Source of the DNA: JBBCJT01 sp037190665
GTDB lineage: Bacteria > Pseudomonadota > Alphaproteobacteria > Acetobacterales > Acetobacteraceae
Assembly (NCBI GenBank): GCA_037190665.1
Contig: JBBCJT010000031.1
Coordinates: 1 to 64,000, forward strand
DNA: 64,000 nucleotides
Direction: 5' to 3'
The notes under the pieces are model-generated. The model was not told where the DNA came from. It saw only the letters and a list, made by a program, of their open reading frames with translations, and did not search any database. The position numbers and the translations under genes are program-made. The first letter of the stretch is position 1, and each line of letters begins with the position of its first letter. Shown here piece by piece: positions 52,843 through 61,803 of the stretch.

Positions 52843-54597
52843 CTACTGGGCTGCCCGCCGGTCCTCGAGACGACCGACGCTGCCTGTTCCGCCAACCGCT
52901 GCCGGCCGCGGGCCGGAGAGGCGGCGCATCACCTCCGCGCGCGGTCCGAACAGCTCCGCCACGCCGTCGCGGAGCAGCAGCACCTTGTCCACGCCCTGCA
53001 CCAGCGACGGCCGGTGCGAGACCACCACTACGGTGGTGCCGCGGTCCTTCATGGAGCGCAGCGTCTCCACCAGCAGGGCTTCGGAATCACCATCGAGATT
53101 GCTGTTCGGCTCGTCGAGGACAAGGAAGCGCGGATTGCCGAACAACGCGCGCGCCAGCCCGATCATCTGCCGCTGTCCGCCGGACAGATGCGTGCCGCCT
53201 TCGCCGATCTCCGTCTCGTAGCCTTTCGGCAGGCGCAGGATCAGCTCATGGCATCCGGCCAGCCGGGCGGCGGCGTAGACGTCGTCGGGCGTGGCATCCA
53301 GCAACCGGGCGATGTTGTCGAACACCGTGCCGTCGAACAGCTCCACGTCCTGCGGCAGGTAGCCGATGTAGCGGCCGAAATCCTCGCGCTGCCACTGGAA
53401 GACGTTGGCGCCGTCGAGCCGCACCGTGCCGGCCATCGGCTCGTAGGTGCCGCAGAGCAGGCGGATCAGCGTGGTCTTGCCGGCGGCGGACGGGCCGATG
53501 ATGGCGAGGCTCTCGCCGGGCTCCAGCGCGAAGCTCGCGCCCTTGATCACCGGCACCGGCTGGCCCGGGAAGCCGTAGGAGACCCGCTCGACCGACAGCC
53601 TTCCCTCCGGCTCCGGCAGCGGGATGCCCGTGGGGCGCAGGCGTGGCAGCGCCAGGAAACCCTTGAGCCGCCGGTAGGATGTGCGTGCGGCGACAAGCTG
53701 CTTCCACCCGCCGATGAGTTGCTCCACCGGCGCAAGCGCGCGGCCCATGATGATCGAGCCCGCGATCATCGCGCCCGAGGTCATCTCGTTGTTCAGCACC
53801 AGCAGCGCGCCGACGCCGAGGATCGCGACCTGCACGCCGAGGCGGATGAACTTGGTCAGCGACAGCACCACGCCCGCGCGGTCCGCGGCGCGCTGCTGGT
53901 CGGGCAGGCCCTTCCACGTCGCTTCCTGCCAGCGGCGCAGTACAGCCGGCATCATGCCCATCGAATCGATGACCTCGGCGTTGCGCACCACGCTCTCGCT
54001 GCGGCGCTGCGCGAGCGAGGCGGCGGCGTTGGCCTTGCGCAGCAGGGCGGAGGTCGCGGCCTCGTTGATCAGCGTCAGCCCGAACAGCAGCGCAGCGCCG
54101 GCGATGGACACCCAGCCCAGCAGCGGATGCAGCAGGAAGATGAAGCCCAGATAGATCGGTACCCAGGGCACGTCGTAGACCGAGAGCATCGCGGGCGAGG
54201 AGACGAAGCCGCGGCAGACGGCGAGGTCGCGCAGCGCCTCCATCCGGTAGGGACGGCCGCGCAACTGACCCTCGATGCCGCGCATGAAGCTCTCGGGCGC
54301 CGCGCTCTGCTCGATCCATGCGGCGGCGCGCTGCATGATCTGGCCGCGCATCGCCTCCAGCAACGCCAGCAGGCCGAGCGCGCCGAAGGTGATCAGCGTC
54401 AGGTACAGCAGCGTGTCGGTGTTCCGCGTCGCCAGCACGCGGTCGTAGACCTGCATCATGTAGATGCTGGTGGTGAGCTGCAGCAGGTTCACCACCATGC
54501 TGAACAGCCCCACCGTGGCGAACTGCGAGCGGCAGGCCGCGACCGCGCGGGTCAGCACGCTGTCCGCCGGGGCATGCGCGGCGAGCGTGCCGCTCAC
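52843..54597 (-). CDS. Type I secretion ABC transporter (PrtD family)
   Basis: A 584-residue permease-ATPase fusion. About six hydrophobic helices occupy the first 300 residues. The ATPase follows with Walker A GPSAAGKTT near 370, signature LSGGQRQ near 470, Walker B FLVLDEPNSNLD and switch His in VVSHRP. PrtD-type exporters move glycanases, proteases or adhesins with C-terminal signals, and in rhizobia PrsDE exports EPS-processing glycanases. No RTX-type substrate is encoded next to it. Overlaps a small gene upstream by 4 bases. Confidence 0.93.
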   Translation of the reverse strand: MSGTLAAHAPADSVLTRAVAACRSQFATVGLFSMVVNLLQLTTSIYMMQVYDRVLATRNTDTLLYLTLITFGALGLLALLEAMRGQIMQRAAAWIEQSAAPESFMRGIEGQLRGRPYRMEALRDLAVCRGFVSSPAMLSVYDVPWVPIYLGFIFLLHPLLGWVSIAGAALLFGLTLINEAATSALLRKANAAASLAQRRSESVVRNAEVIDSMGMMPAVLRRWQEATWKGLPDQQRAADRAGVVLSLTKFIRLGVQVAILGVGALLVLNNEMTSGAMIAGSIIMGRALAPVEQLIGGWKQLVAARTSYRRLKGFLALPRLRPTGIPLPEPEGRLSVERVSYGFPGQPVPVIKGASFALEPGESLAIIGPSAAGKTTLIRLLCGTYEPMAGTVRLDGANVFQWQREDFGRYIGYLPQDVELFDGTVFDNIARLLDATPDDVYAAARLAGCHELILRLPKGYETEIGEGGTHLSGGQRQMIGLARALFGNPRFLVLDEPNSNLDGDSEALLVETLRSMKDRGTTVVVVSHRPSLVQGVDKVLLLRDGVAELFGPRAEVMRRLSGPRPAAVGGTGSVGRLEDRRAAQ

Positions 54598-55013
54598 AGG
54601 CCGGTCCGGGAAAGCATCGTACGCGCGATGGCGATGGCTTCCGCGCCGTGGCCCGAGAGGGCCAGTCCGGCGGCTCCGACGATCAGCAACGCCAGCACAT
54701 TGGCGAGCACGAGCTTCGCGAGCCCGGGCGGGCGGCGTATGCGGGCGGCATGTTCGGAGAGGGCCTCGTTGCGGATTTCCACGACGCGGTTGTGCAGGTA
54801 ACGGTATGCGGCGTCGTGGAACATTGCCGTTGCCTGTACGCGACAGGTCTGTGGCGTCTGCCCGGTGTCCCCGGCGTCATGCGCGCGCGCATGCAGGGCG
54901 AAGCCGAGCAGGTCTACCAGCTCGTCCTCGTGGCGTCCGGTCAGGTGGTCGGCGAGCCGGGGGGCGGCCTCGTCGGTTTCGGCCGGCCGGCCATGCAGGG
55001 TTGCGGCGCTCAT
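54594..55013 (-). CDS. Small membrane protein at the head of the type I secretion operon
   Basis: A 139-residue protein with a C-terminal hydrophobic helix (LVLANVLALLIVGAAGLAL) preceded by a soluble part with FHDAAYRYLHNRVVEIRNEAL. It belongs to no recognised family. Its end overlaps the start of the ABC transporter gene (ATGA), so it is made together with the exporter. The frame is open upstream to 55274, but the ATG at 55013 gives a compact protein and leaves space for a promoter shared with the divergent beta-barrel gene. Confidence 0.7.
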   Translation of the reverse strand: MSAATLHGRPAETDEAAPRLADHLTGRHEDELVDLLGFALHARAHDAGDTGQTPQTCRVQATAMFHDAAYRYLHNRVVEIRNEALSEHAARIRRPPGLAKLVLANVLALLIVGAAGLALSGHGAEAIAIARTMLSRTGL

Positions 55014-55171
55014 GTGGCTCGGCTTGATAGTCTCTGGGGGAAGCGTTGGGGGTGCGGCGCGCATAACAGAAACTGGGCCGCACGGCGAGCCATGCCTGTT
55101 CCGGGGGCCCGCGCGGGCGGTATGAGATTGGTCACGCGGCTCGGGGGCGATGTGCCAGATTGCGACGGAGG

Positions 55172-56488
55172 ATGATGAAAGTCGCCGAACATGCGGTTTC
55201 CCGGCGGGGACGGATGCGGATAGGACCGGTGCGGACAGCGGCAGTCTGCGCCGCGATGGTTGCCGCATTCCCAATCGCGCCCGCCCTGGCGCAGGAGGGC
55301 GGAGTCGGATCGGGTTTCCTTCAGGACCGCCGGGGGGAGACCGTGCTCCGCCGCGCGCGGCCGGATTTCGACCCGCAGGGGGTCCGCGTCGGCGCGTTCA
55401 CCGTCCGCGCCGGGCTGGCCGAGGATTTCGGCTACAACGACAACGTCACCAGCGCCCACTCCTCGCCCAAGAGCAGCGCGACGCTGGTTTCCCGCGGAAC
55501 GGCCTCGGTCACGCCGACCTGGCAGCGGCATTCGCTGCTGCTGGATGCCGATGTGCAGGACTACCGCTACTTCAGCGTCTCCAGCCAGGACTACACGAAC
55601 TGGGGCGCGGGCGTGTCCGGCCGCTACGAGATCGAACGCGCCTGGCGGGTGTTCGGCGGCTATCGGCATAACGTGATCCACGAGTTGCAGGACGATCCGA
55701 ACGCCGAGGGCGCGGACGTACCCATCAAATATACGCGCGACATGTTTCGGCTCGGCACCCGTTACGGTTTCAACCGTGTCTACGTGCAGCCCTTCGGCGC
55801 GTTGATGTCGTACCGCTACGACGATGCGGAATTTTCCCGCCAGCCGGTCTCGCAGGCCTATCGCGACCGGGACGTGTGGTTCGGCCGCTTCGAGGTCGGC
55901 TACGAGTTCTCGCCGCTGCGCACCGCCTTCGTCGCCACCAACATCTATCGCGCGAACTACGTGAACACGCCCGCGCCGGGCGTGCCCAAGTTCGACAACG
56001 TGACCTACGAGCTGGTGGCGGGGATCGACTATGATTCCGACGGCATCTGGAACTACCGCGTCAGTGCGGGCGTGCGGCGGCGCGACTACGATTCCGCGGA
56101 ACGCTCCTCCGTGACCGGGCTGGCGCTGGATGCGCTCGCGGTATGGCGCGCCACGCCGATGACGACCGTGACGGGCACCGCCTCGACCTCCATCGAGGAA
56201 GGCTCGACCACCAGCGAGGGGTATCGCGACAACATCGCCATGCTGCAGGTGGATCACGAATACCTGCGCAACGTGCTCCTGCAGGCGCGCGGCCGCGTGC
56301 GCCACATCGACTATCTGGAGCAGGACCGGGATTCGGTGACGCTGACCGGCGGCATCGGCGTCAACTATCTGGTGAACCGCACCCTGCGGCTGGGCGCATC
56401 CTATGAATACACCCAGCGCTTCTCCGACCGCACCGGCGACCAGTTCGACCGCAACATCGTTCTGCTGCGGCTGAGCCTGGGTCTGTGA
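55172..56488 (+). CDS. Outer-membrane beta-barrel protein (BBP2-like)
   Basis: A 438-residue protein with a signal peptide ending near ALAQ. From about residue 60 to the end it alternates short Tyr/Arg/Asp-rich strands with turns (WQRHSLLLDADVQDYRYF, LRLGASYEYTQRF) and ends in Leu after an aromatic-poor last strand. This matches the putative BBP2 outer-membrane barrels found in alphaproteobacterial EPS loci, where they are assigned to polymer secretion. ATGs at 55172 and 55175 lie right beside a GGAGG; ATG 55214 is another candidate. It overlaps the next GTG by 4 bases. Confidence 0.88.
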   Translation: MMKVAEHAVSRRGRMRIGPVRTAAVCAAMVAAFPIAPALAQEGGVGSGFLQDRRGETVLRRARPDFDPQGVRVGAFTVRAGLAEDFGYNDNVTSAHSSPKSSATLVSRGTASVTPTWQRHSLLLDADVQDYRYFSVSSQDYTNWGAGVSGRYEIERAWRVFGGYRHNVIHELQDDPNAEGADVPIKYTRDMFRLGTRYGFNRVYVQPFGALMSYRYDDAEFSRQPVSQAYRDRDVWFGRFEVGYEFSPLRTAFVATNIYRANYVNTPAPGVPKFDNVTYELVAGIDYDSDGIWNYRVSAGVRRRDYDSAERSSVTGLALDALAVWRATPMTTVTGTASTSIEEGSTTSEGYRDNIAMLQVDHEYLRNVLLQARGRVRHIDYLEQDRDSVTLTGGIGVNYLVNRTLRLGASYEYTQRFSDRTGDQFDRNIVLLRLSLGL

Positions 56489-57261
56489 CAGCGGCGGCGC
56501 CGCGCATGGTCCGGCTTCTCGGCCTGGATTTCGCGGATCTGGATGCGGCGCAGGCGGCCGCGCTGATCGCCGCGCGCCCGCCGGATGCCCCGTTCGCGAC
56601 GGTGATCACGCCCAATGCCGACCATCTCGTGCGGCTCGCCCGCCAGCCCGACCTTGCGCCGCTGTACCGCGATGCCTGGCTTCGCCTGCTCGACAGCCGC
56701 GTGGTCGCGAGGCTCGCGCGCACGATGGGGCTGGCGGCGCCGAAGGTCGCGACCGGATCGGACCTGACGGCGGAGCTTGTCGCCTGCCATCTGCCGGCCG
56801 GCGAACGGATCACCGTGATCGGCCTCGCGCCGCAGCACCTGCCGGCGTTGCAGGCGCGTCTGCCGGGCGTGGAGATCACGCATTTCGACCCGCCGCGCGG
56901 AATGGACACGAACCCGGCCGCCTTCGCCGAGGCAGTGGAGTTCGCCCGCGCCCATCCTGCCCGCTACACCATGCTCGCCGTGGGCAGCCCGCGGCAGGAA
57001 CGGCTGGGGGCCGCGATCGCGGCTTCGGGCGCGACAGGGGTCGGCCTGTGCATCGGCGCGTCGCTGGAATTCGTCACCGGGGCAGTGGCGCGCGCACCTG
57101 TCTGGATGCAGCGCGGTGGCATCGAATGGCTGCACCGTCTCGCACAGGACCCGCGCCGGCTGGCGCGCCGTTATCTCCGCGATGATCCGGCGATCGTGGC
57201 GATGCTGCTGCGGGAGCGGTTCAACGCTTCCCGGGCAGCGCCGCCAGCACCTCCGTCCTGA
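56485..57261 (+). CDS. WecG/TagA/CpsF-type glycosyltransferase
   Basis: A 258-residue enzyme of the GT26 family, which adds N-acetylmannosaminuronate or related sugars to a polyprenyl-linked first sugar. Core motifs are TVITPNADHLVRLARQPDL, LLDSRVVARL and MLAVGSPRQERLGAAIA, with the C-terminal APVWMQRGGIEWLHRLAQDPRRLARRYL typical of the family. It starts with a GTG overlapping the barrel gene and its 3' end overlaps the convergent GT2 by 41 bases. Confidence 0.92.
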   Translation: MTAAAPRMVRLLGLDFADLDAAQAAALIAARPPDAPFATVITPNADHLVRLARQPDLAPLYRDAWLRLLDSRVVARLARTMGLAAPKVATGSDLTAELVACHLPAGERITVIGLAPQHLPALQARLPGVEITHFDPPRGMDTNPAAFAEAVEFARAHPARYTMLAVGSPRQERLGAAIAASGATGVGLCIGASLEFVTGAVARAPVWMQRGGIEWLHRLAQDPRRLARRYLRDDPAIVAMLLRERFNASRAAPPAPPS

Positions 57262-58219
57262 CCCGGCGCAGCGTGCTGCCGCGATGGGCGGCATCGTTGG
57301 CGGCGATGTAGTCGCGCGCGGCCTGCGGCATGGTGATGGGCTCGGCGCCGCGCGAGAGGCGGATCGCCGCAGGCAGCGCCCGCAGCGTCTGCCCGGCCAC
57401 GCCGTTGCGCAGCCCCTTCAGCAGGTAGCCGAGATAGCGCGGCGCGAGCGCGGCCCAGGAGGCGCCGGCCTTGCGGCCGATGTAGAGCCGGTTGCGCACG
57501 AAGTAGAACCAGCGCGTGCCGGACCACGCGAAGCGGTGCTGGCCGCTGACCTTGTGCCGCACGGCGATGTCGCCGCGGTAGCGGACATGCCAGCCGCGGG
57601 CGATGGCGCGCAGGCAGAAATCGTACTCCTCCCAGCAGAAGAACAGCGCGTCGTCGTAGCCGCCGGCATCGTCCCACGCGGCGCGGCGGATGGCATGGCC
57701 GGCGCCGACGACGGTGACGGCATCGAAGGACCCGCGCGCGCGGGACAGCAGGGAGGCCGGATAGCCCCAGGAGGAAAGGTCCTCCTCCCCGGTCGCGAAC
57801 ACCACGATGCGGAAGCCGATCGCGGCCAGCGCGGGGTCGGCGTCGATCGCGGCGACGGCGCGGGCGAGCGTCTGCGTGTCCGCGAACTCGGCATCGTTGT
57901 CGAGCGCGACGACGACGCGCCCGTTGCCGAGCGAGGTCGCGCGATTGCGGCCGCCGGCCACGCCCCAGTTGCGGTCGAGACTGACGAGCACGGCATCGTC
58001 GCGCCCCTCGATCTCGGCCGCGAGGCGGGCGAGGTTCTCGGGTGTCGAGCCCTGATCGGCGACGATCACGCGCCGCGCGAGGCCGGTCTGCGCCAGCGCC
58101 GAGCGGATCGCCGCGACGGTTTCCTCCGCGCGATCCATCGCGAGGATGATCACGTCCGCATCCGGCGGCGTTTCGGGCTTCTCCGCCCGCCCCGCCACCA
58201 CGCGCCAGGCGGGGTTCAC
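57221..58219 (-). CDS. Glycosyltransferase family 2 (rhamnosyltransferase-like)
   Basis: A 332-residue GT-A enzyme: DVIILAMDRAEETVAAIRSAL, VADQGSTPEN, the metal-binding ALDNDAEF and the acceptor-side FFCWEEYDFCLRAIARGW. A long C-terminal helical part follows. The GTG start overlaps the stop of the upstream GT2 (GTGA). The last 41 bases overlap the convergent WecG-like gene, which is unusual and implies compact packing. Confidence 0.9.
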   Translation of the reverse strand: MNPAWRVVAGRAEKPETPPDADVIILAMDRAEETVAAIRSALAQTGLARRVIVADQGSTPENLARLAAEIEGRDDAVLVSLDRNWGVAGGRNRATSLGNGRVVVALDNDAEFADTQTLARAVAAIDADPALAAIGFRIVVFATGEEDLSSWGYPASLLSRARGSFDAVTVVGAGHAIRRAAWDDAGGYDDALFFCWEEYDFCLRAIARGWHVRYRGDIAVRHKVSGQHRFAWSGTRWFYFVRNRLYIGRKAGASWAALAPRYLGYLLKGLRNGVAGQTLRALPAAIRLSRGAEPITMPQAARDYIAANDAAHRGSTLRRVRTEVLAALPGKR

Positions 58220-59190
58220 CTGGACCCGATCGCCGGCACGGCGAGGTAGGCGATGCGCTTGAACTCCTTCCGTCCGCGCGAGACGGAATCGAGGATCAGC
58301 CCGCAGGCGAAGGACAGGAAGGACAGCAGCACGATGCCGGTGGAGAGCACCGCCGTGGGGATGCGCGGGACCAGCCCGGTGCGCATGAAGTCGATCACCA
58401 CCGGGATCGCGATCAGCACGCCGAGGGTCATCAGCACTGCGCCCGCGATGGAGAAGAACTGCAGCGGCCGTTCCTCCTTCACCAGGATCACGATGGTGCG
58501 CAGGATGCGCAGCCCGTCGCTGTAGGTGCGCAGCTTGGAAGCCGATCCGGCAGGACGGTCCTTGTAGGCGGTCTTCACCTCGCCCACCGGCATCTTCAGC
58601 TCCAGCGCGTGCACGGTGAACTCCGTCTCCGTCTCGAACCCGGCCGAGAGCGCGGGGAAGGACTTCACGAAGCGGCGGGAGAAGGCGCGGTAGCCCGACA
58701 GCATGTCGGAGATGCGGTTGCCGAAGATCCAGGCGACGATGCCCGTCAGCATCGCATTGCCGAAGCGGTGGCCGCGGCGGTAGGCGGCCTCGATCTCCGT
58801 CACCCGCGCGCCGTTCACCATGTCGAGCTGGTTGTCCACCAGCAGCCGCACCATCTCCGGCGCGCTCGTGGCATCGTAGGTGTCGTCGCCGTCCACCAGC
58901 ACGTACACGTCGGCCTCGATGTCGGCGAACATGCGCCGCACGACGTTGCCCTTGCCCTGCAGCGTCTCGGTGCGCACCACCGCACCGGCCGCGCGCGCGG
59001 CGGCGGCAGTGCCGTCCTTCGAGTTGTTGTCGTAGACGTAGATGGTCGCACCGGGCAGGGCGTCGCGGAAGGCGGCGATCACGCGCGGGATCGCCACCTC
59101 CTCGTTGTAGCAGGGCACGAGCACGGCGATGCGCGGCGGCACAGCCGGTTCGGCCGCGACGCTGCGCAGCGGGGTGAGGAGCTGTTCCAT
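58216..59190 (-). CDS. GtrB-like GT2 polyprenyl-phosphate glycosyltransferase
   Basis: A 324-residue GT2 enzyme: VLVPCYNEEVAIPRVIAAF, VYDNNSKDGT, VLVDGDDTYDA, then two hydrophobic helices (FFSIAGAVLMTLGVLIAIP and AVLSTGIVLLSFLSFACGL). This is the GtrB/ArnC/DPM layout that charges undecaprenyl phosphate with a sugar. GtrA-like flippase 60814-61269 lies one gene away, so the two may form a GtrA/GtrB decoration pair. ATG at 59190. Confidence 0.9.
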   Translation of the reverse strand: MEQLLTPLRSVAAEPAVPPRIAVLVPCYNEEVAIPRVIAAFRDALPGATIYVYDNNSKDGTAAAARAAGAVVRTETLQGKGNVVRRMFADIEADVYVLVDGDDTYDATSAPEMVRLLVDNQLDMVNGARVTEIEAAYRRGHRFGNAMLTGIVAWIFGNRISDMLSGYRAFSRRFVKSFPALSAGFETETEFTVHALELKMPVGEVKTAYKDRPAGSASKLRTYSDGLRILRTIVILVKEERPLQFFSIAGAVLMTLGVLIAIPVVIDFMRTGLVPRIPTAVLSTGIVLLSFLSFACGLILDSVSRGRKEFKRIAYLAVPAIGSR

Positions 59191-59201
59191 CGCGGCTGGC
59201 C

Positions 59202-60704
59202 TCACCACGCGTTCTTCATGCCCAGCACGCTGGACGCGGTACGCGCGATGATCACGAGGTCGAGCCAGAGCGACCACCGCTCGATGTATTCCAGGTCGCT
59301 GTCCACGCGCTTGATGAGCTTGTCCTCGGTCTCGGTCTCGCCGCGATAGCCGCGCACCTGGGCGAGGCCGGTGATGCCGGGCTTCACGCGGTGCCGTGCG
59401 GCGTAACGGGCGACCACGTCCTCGAACGGCCGCCCGGCGGCGCGCGTGCCGGGCGCGTGCGGGCGCGGGCCGACCACGGACATGTCGCCGCGCAGCACGT
59501 TCAGGATCTGCGGCAGTTCATCGAGCGACAGCCGCCGCAGGATCGCGCCGACGCGGGTGACGCGCGGGTCGTCGCGCATCGCCTGCCGGCGGATCACGTG
59601 TTCCGACCGCTCGTGATACATGGAGCGGAACTTCAGCATCTCGAAGCCGCGGTTGTTGAAGCCGACGCGGCGCTGGCGGAACAGCACCGGCCCCGGACTG
59701 TCGAGCTTCACCGCGATCGCGATCCCCGCCAGCACCGGGGAGAGCAGCACCAGCGCGATGGAGGCGAGCACGAGGTCCTCGGCGCGCTTGAACACGTGCG
59801 CCCAGCCGGAGATCAGCCGGTCCATCAGGTGCACCAGCGGCACGCCGTCGACATCGGTCACGGTGCGGCCGGGGAAGTGGTAGCTGATCAGGTCGGGCGC
59901 TAGGCGCACATGCACCGGATACTCGGAGAACTGGTGCAGCAGGCCGAGCATCCGCTCCTCCGCCGACCAAGGCAGGGCGACGATCACCTGATCCACCGCG
60001 CCTCGGCGGATCAGGTCGAACACCTCGTCGATCGGGCCGAGGAAGGGCAGCGTTCCCATCGCCTCGCTGCCGGTGCGGGACACGTGGTCGTCCACGAAGC
60101 CGAGCAGGCGCAGCGACCGGTCACCGCGGCGGCGGAGGAAATCCACCAGCCGCCCGCTGCTTGCACCCCCACCGATGACCACCGTGCGCGGCGCGAAGCG
60201 CTGCTGCACGTCGTTGAGCACGACGGAGGCGAGCAGCGCGCGACCGCCGGTGAGCAGCGCTGCGGACAGCGCGGCCCAGGCCAGCAGCCAGCGCGTGCTG
60301 AGCAGCGCGGCGAGGCCCAGCACGGCCTCGATCCCGACGACGATGGCGGTCGCGGTGGCCGCGTTCGCGATCACCGCGCGCACCTGCTGCGTGGCGGAGA
60401 AGAAACTGCGCGAAGTGTAGGCCCCGCCCGCTGCGCCGAGCGCCACCGCAAGCGCGGCGACGAGGCCGACGGTCTTCTCGTGCAGCCGCGTGGGCATCCC
60501 GTCCAACCCGACCAGCGCGCCGGCGAGCAGGGCCGCGGCGACGATCATGCAGACATCGAGCAGGATCGCGGCGGCGACCACGCTTGCCTGCGGGACCGGC
60601 GGCGCGGCGGCGATCCGCTGCGGGGTGGGTGCGATAGCGGTCTGCACCGGGGCGGCGCGCGTCTGCGCTTCCGCCTCAGCCGATCCGCCTGCGTGTTGCA
60701 ACAT
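59202..60704 (-). CDS. Undecaprenyl-phosphate sugar phosphotransferase (WcaJ/ExoY family)
   Basis: A 500-residue enzyme that starts repeat-unit synthesis by putting a sugar phosphate on undecaprenyl phosphate. It has about four N-terminal helices, a central Rossmann-like domain (RTVVIGGGASSGRLVDFLRRRG) and the catalytic sugar-transferase domain: VLFRQRRVGFNNRGFEMLKFRSMYHE, LRRLSLDELPQILNVLRGDMSVVGPRPH, RHRVKPGITGLAQVRGYRGET. The ATG at 60704 is the last start before the membrane part; the open frame reaches 60935. Confidence 0.93.
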   Translation of the reverse strand: MLQHAGGSAEAEAQTRAAPVQTAIAPTPQRIAAAPPVPQASVVAAAILLDVCMIVAAALLAGALVGLDGMPTRLHEKTVGLVAALAVALGAAGGAYTSRSFFSATQQVRAVIANAATATAIVVGIEAVLGLAALLSTRWLLAWAALSAALLTGGRALLASVVLNDVQQRFAPRTVVIGGGASSGRLVDFLRRRGDRSLRLLGFVDDHVSRTGSEAMGTLPFLGPIDEVFDLIRRGAVDQVIVALPWSAEERMLGLLHQFSEYPVHVRLAPDLISYHFPGRTVTDVDGVPLVHLMDRLISGWAHVFKRAEDLVLASIALVLLSPVLAGIAIAVKLDSPGPVLFRQRRVGFNNRGFEMLKFRSMYHERSEHVIRRQAMRDDPRVTRVGAILRRLSLDELPQILNVLRGDMSVVGPRPHAPGTRAAGRPFEDVVARYAARHRVKPGITGLAQVRGYRGETETEDKLIKRVDSDLEYIERWSLWLDLVIIARTASSVLGMKNAW

Positions 60705-60813
60705 GCGCTGAGCCCCGATGCTCAATGAACGCGCGCTGGATGCTCTCGGAGCGGCCTCCCGCCAGCGAACCGGCAGCGGTGCGACGGTTCGCGCGTCGCG
60801 AGAGCTGGGTCTT

Positions 60814-61269
60814 TCATTTGAATACGATGCTTCGTGAGAGGTGGAAGTTGAGCGCCATGCCGACCAGCGAGCCTGCTGCGACGGCCAGAACCGGGTGTCT
60901 CCAGGCAGTGTCCCATAGGCTAACAAGCAACGCATACGTGCCGCGGTTCAACGCAAATCCCAGTGCGTTTGTGGAGAGAAATAACGCCCATTGGCGCAAC
61001 GCGGCCGTGCGCGGCGCGGCGTGGAAGGTCCAGAGCCGATTGAAGGTCCACGTCGCGGTCGCGGCCACGAGATAGGCCGCGGCACCGCCCCAGTAGAGGC
61101 CGATGAGCGGGCGCGTTCCGTAGACGACGGCGGTGTCCACCACGAAGCCCAGCGTGCCGACCACGCCGAAGCGGAGGAACTGCGCCGCCGTGGCGATCCG
61201 GTCCGCGGGAAGGTGGCGGCGGACCGGGAGCGGCAGGCGCAACGACAGCCGCGCGAGGAAGGCCTCCAT
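60814..61269 (-). CDS. GtrA-like membrane protein
   Basis: A 151-residue protein with four hydrophobic helices and the GtrA motifs QFLRFGVVGTLGFVVDTAVVY, ATWTFNRLWTF and LNFHLSRSIVF. GtrA proteins are thought to flip polyprenyl-phosphate sugars across the inner membrane for glycan decoration. The ATG at 61269 was chosen; the frame reaches 61407 without family residues. It is first in the minus-strand run with the WcaJ-type and GtrB-like genes. Confidence 0.88.
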   Translation of the reverse strand: MEAFLARLSLRLPLPVRRHLPADRIATAAQFLRFGVVGTLGFVVDTAVVYGTRPLIGLYWGGAAAYLVAATATWTFNRLWTFHAAPRTAALRQWALFLSTNALGFALNRGTYALLVSLWDTAWRHPVLAVAAGSLVGMALNFHLSRSIVFK

Positions 61270-61803
61270 GCACAAGGCACCTACCGCGGCCCGCACCGCG
61301 TGGGCAACAGGACGGCTGCGGTCCGGATTTTCGCTGTTACGGCAGTCACTTAGCGGGTGTTTCGCCGTTGACATCGCCCCGCTTGCGGTCGATTGTGATC
61401 GGACCACACCGCTTCGGTGACGTGGCGCGAGGGGAGATCGGAACGGAACCGCCCATCGGAACCTCCTGAAACCTCAACGGCGTTGCGCTCGCGGCATCGG
61501 GCGCAGACGCACCGGGTCTCAGGATGGCGGGCAGCAGGTCCGCCTCTCCGTTTCCATTGCAGGCTGTCGCATCCGATCGGAACGCAGGTCGCCTGTTCAG
61601 GCGCTGTGGCCGTTGCTGCGATCACAGTTTGGTCAACGTGACTTCCAGTCGGGCGGAGGTGTGAACCGCGCGCCCGTGTTCGCCCGTGACGTGCAAGCCG
61701 CCATCCGGATGAGCGGCGGGCAACGCGCCAGGCGGGACCGGCAACGCCCCCGGCCGCCGCGCGCCCGTTCGCCCGGGCACGTGGCGGCCGGCGCAGCGCC
61801 GGG
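61270..61803. other. 534-base gap between gtrA-like gene and ctrA-like gene
   Basis: No convincing gene; the ORFs on both strands have shadow-like Arg/Pro/Ser-rich products. A 9-10-base inverted repeat (CCGGCCGCC with GGCGGCCGG, near 61750-61792) lies just downstream of the ctrA-like stop and may end its transcript, though there is no T-tract. The part next to 61,270 probably carries the gtrA promoter. Confidence 0.35.

Noticed and set aside
51487..54801. 1104-codon open frame on the plus strand
   Set aside because: Antisense to the HlyD and ABC exporter genes, with a repetitive Arg/His/Gln-rich product; a shadow frame.
61350..61625. 91-codon ORF on the minus strand between the gtrA-like and ctrA-like genes
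   Set aside because: Arg/Cys/Pro-rich product without motif, in a region likely to hold promoters.
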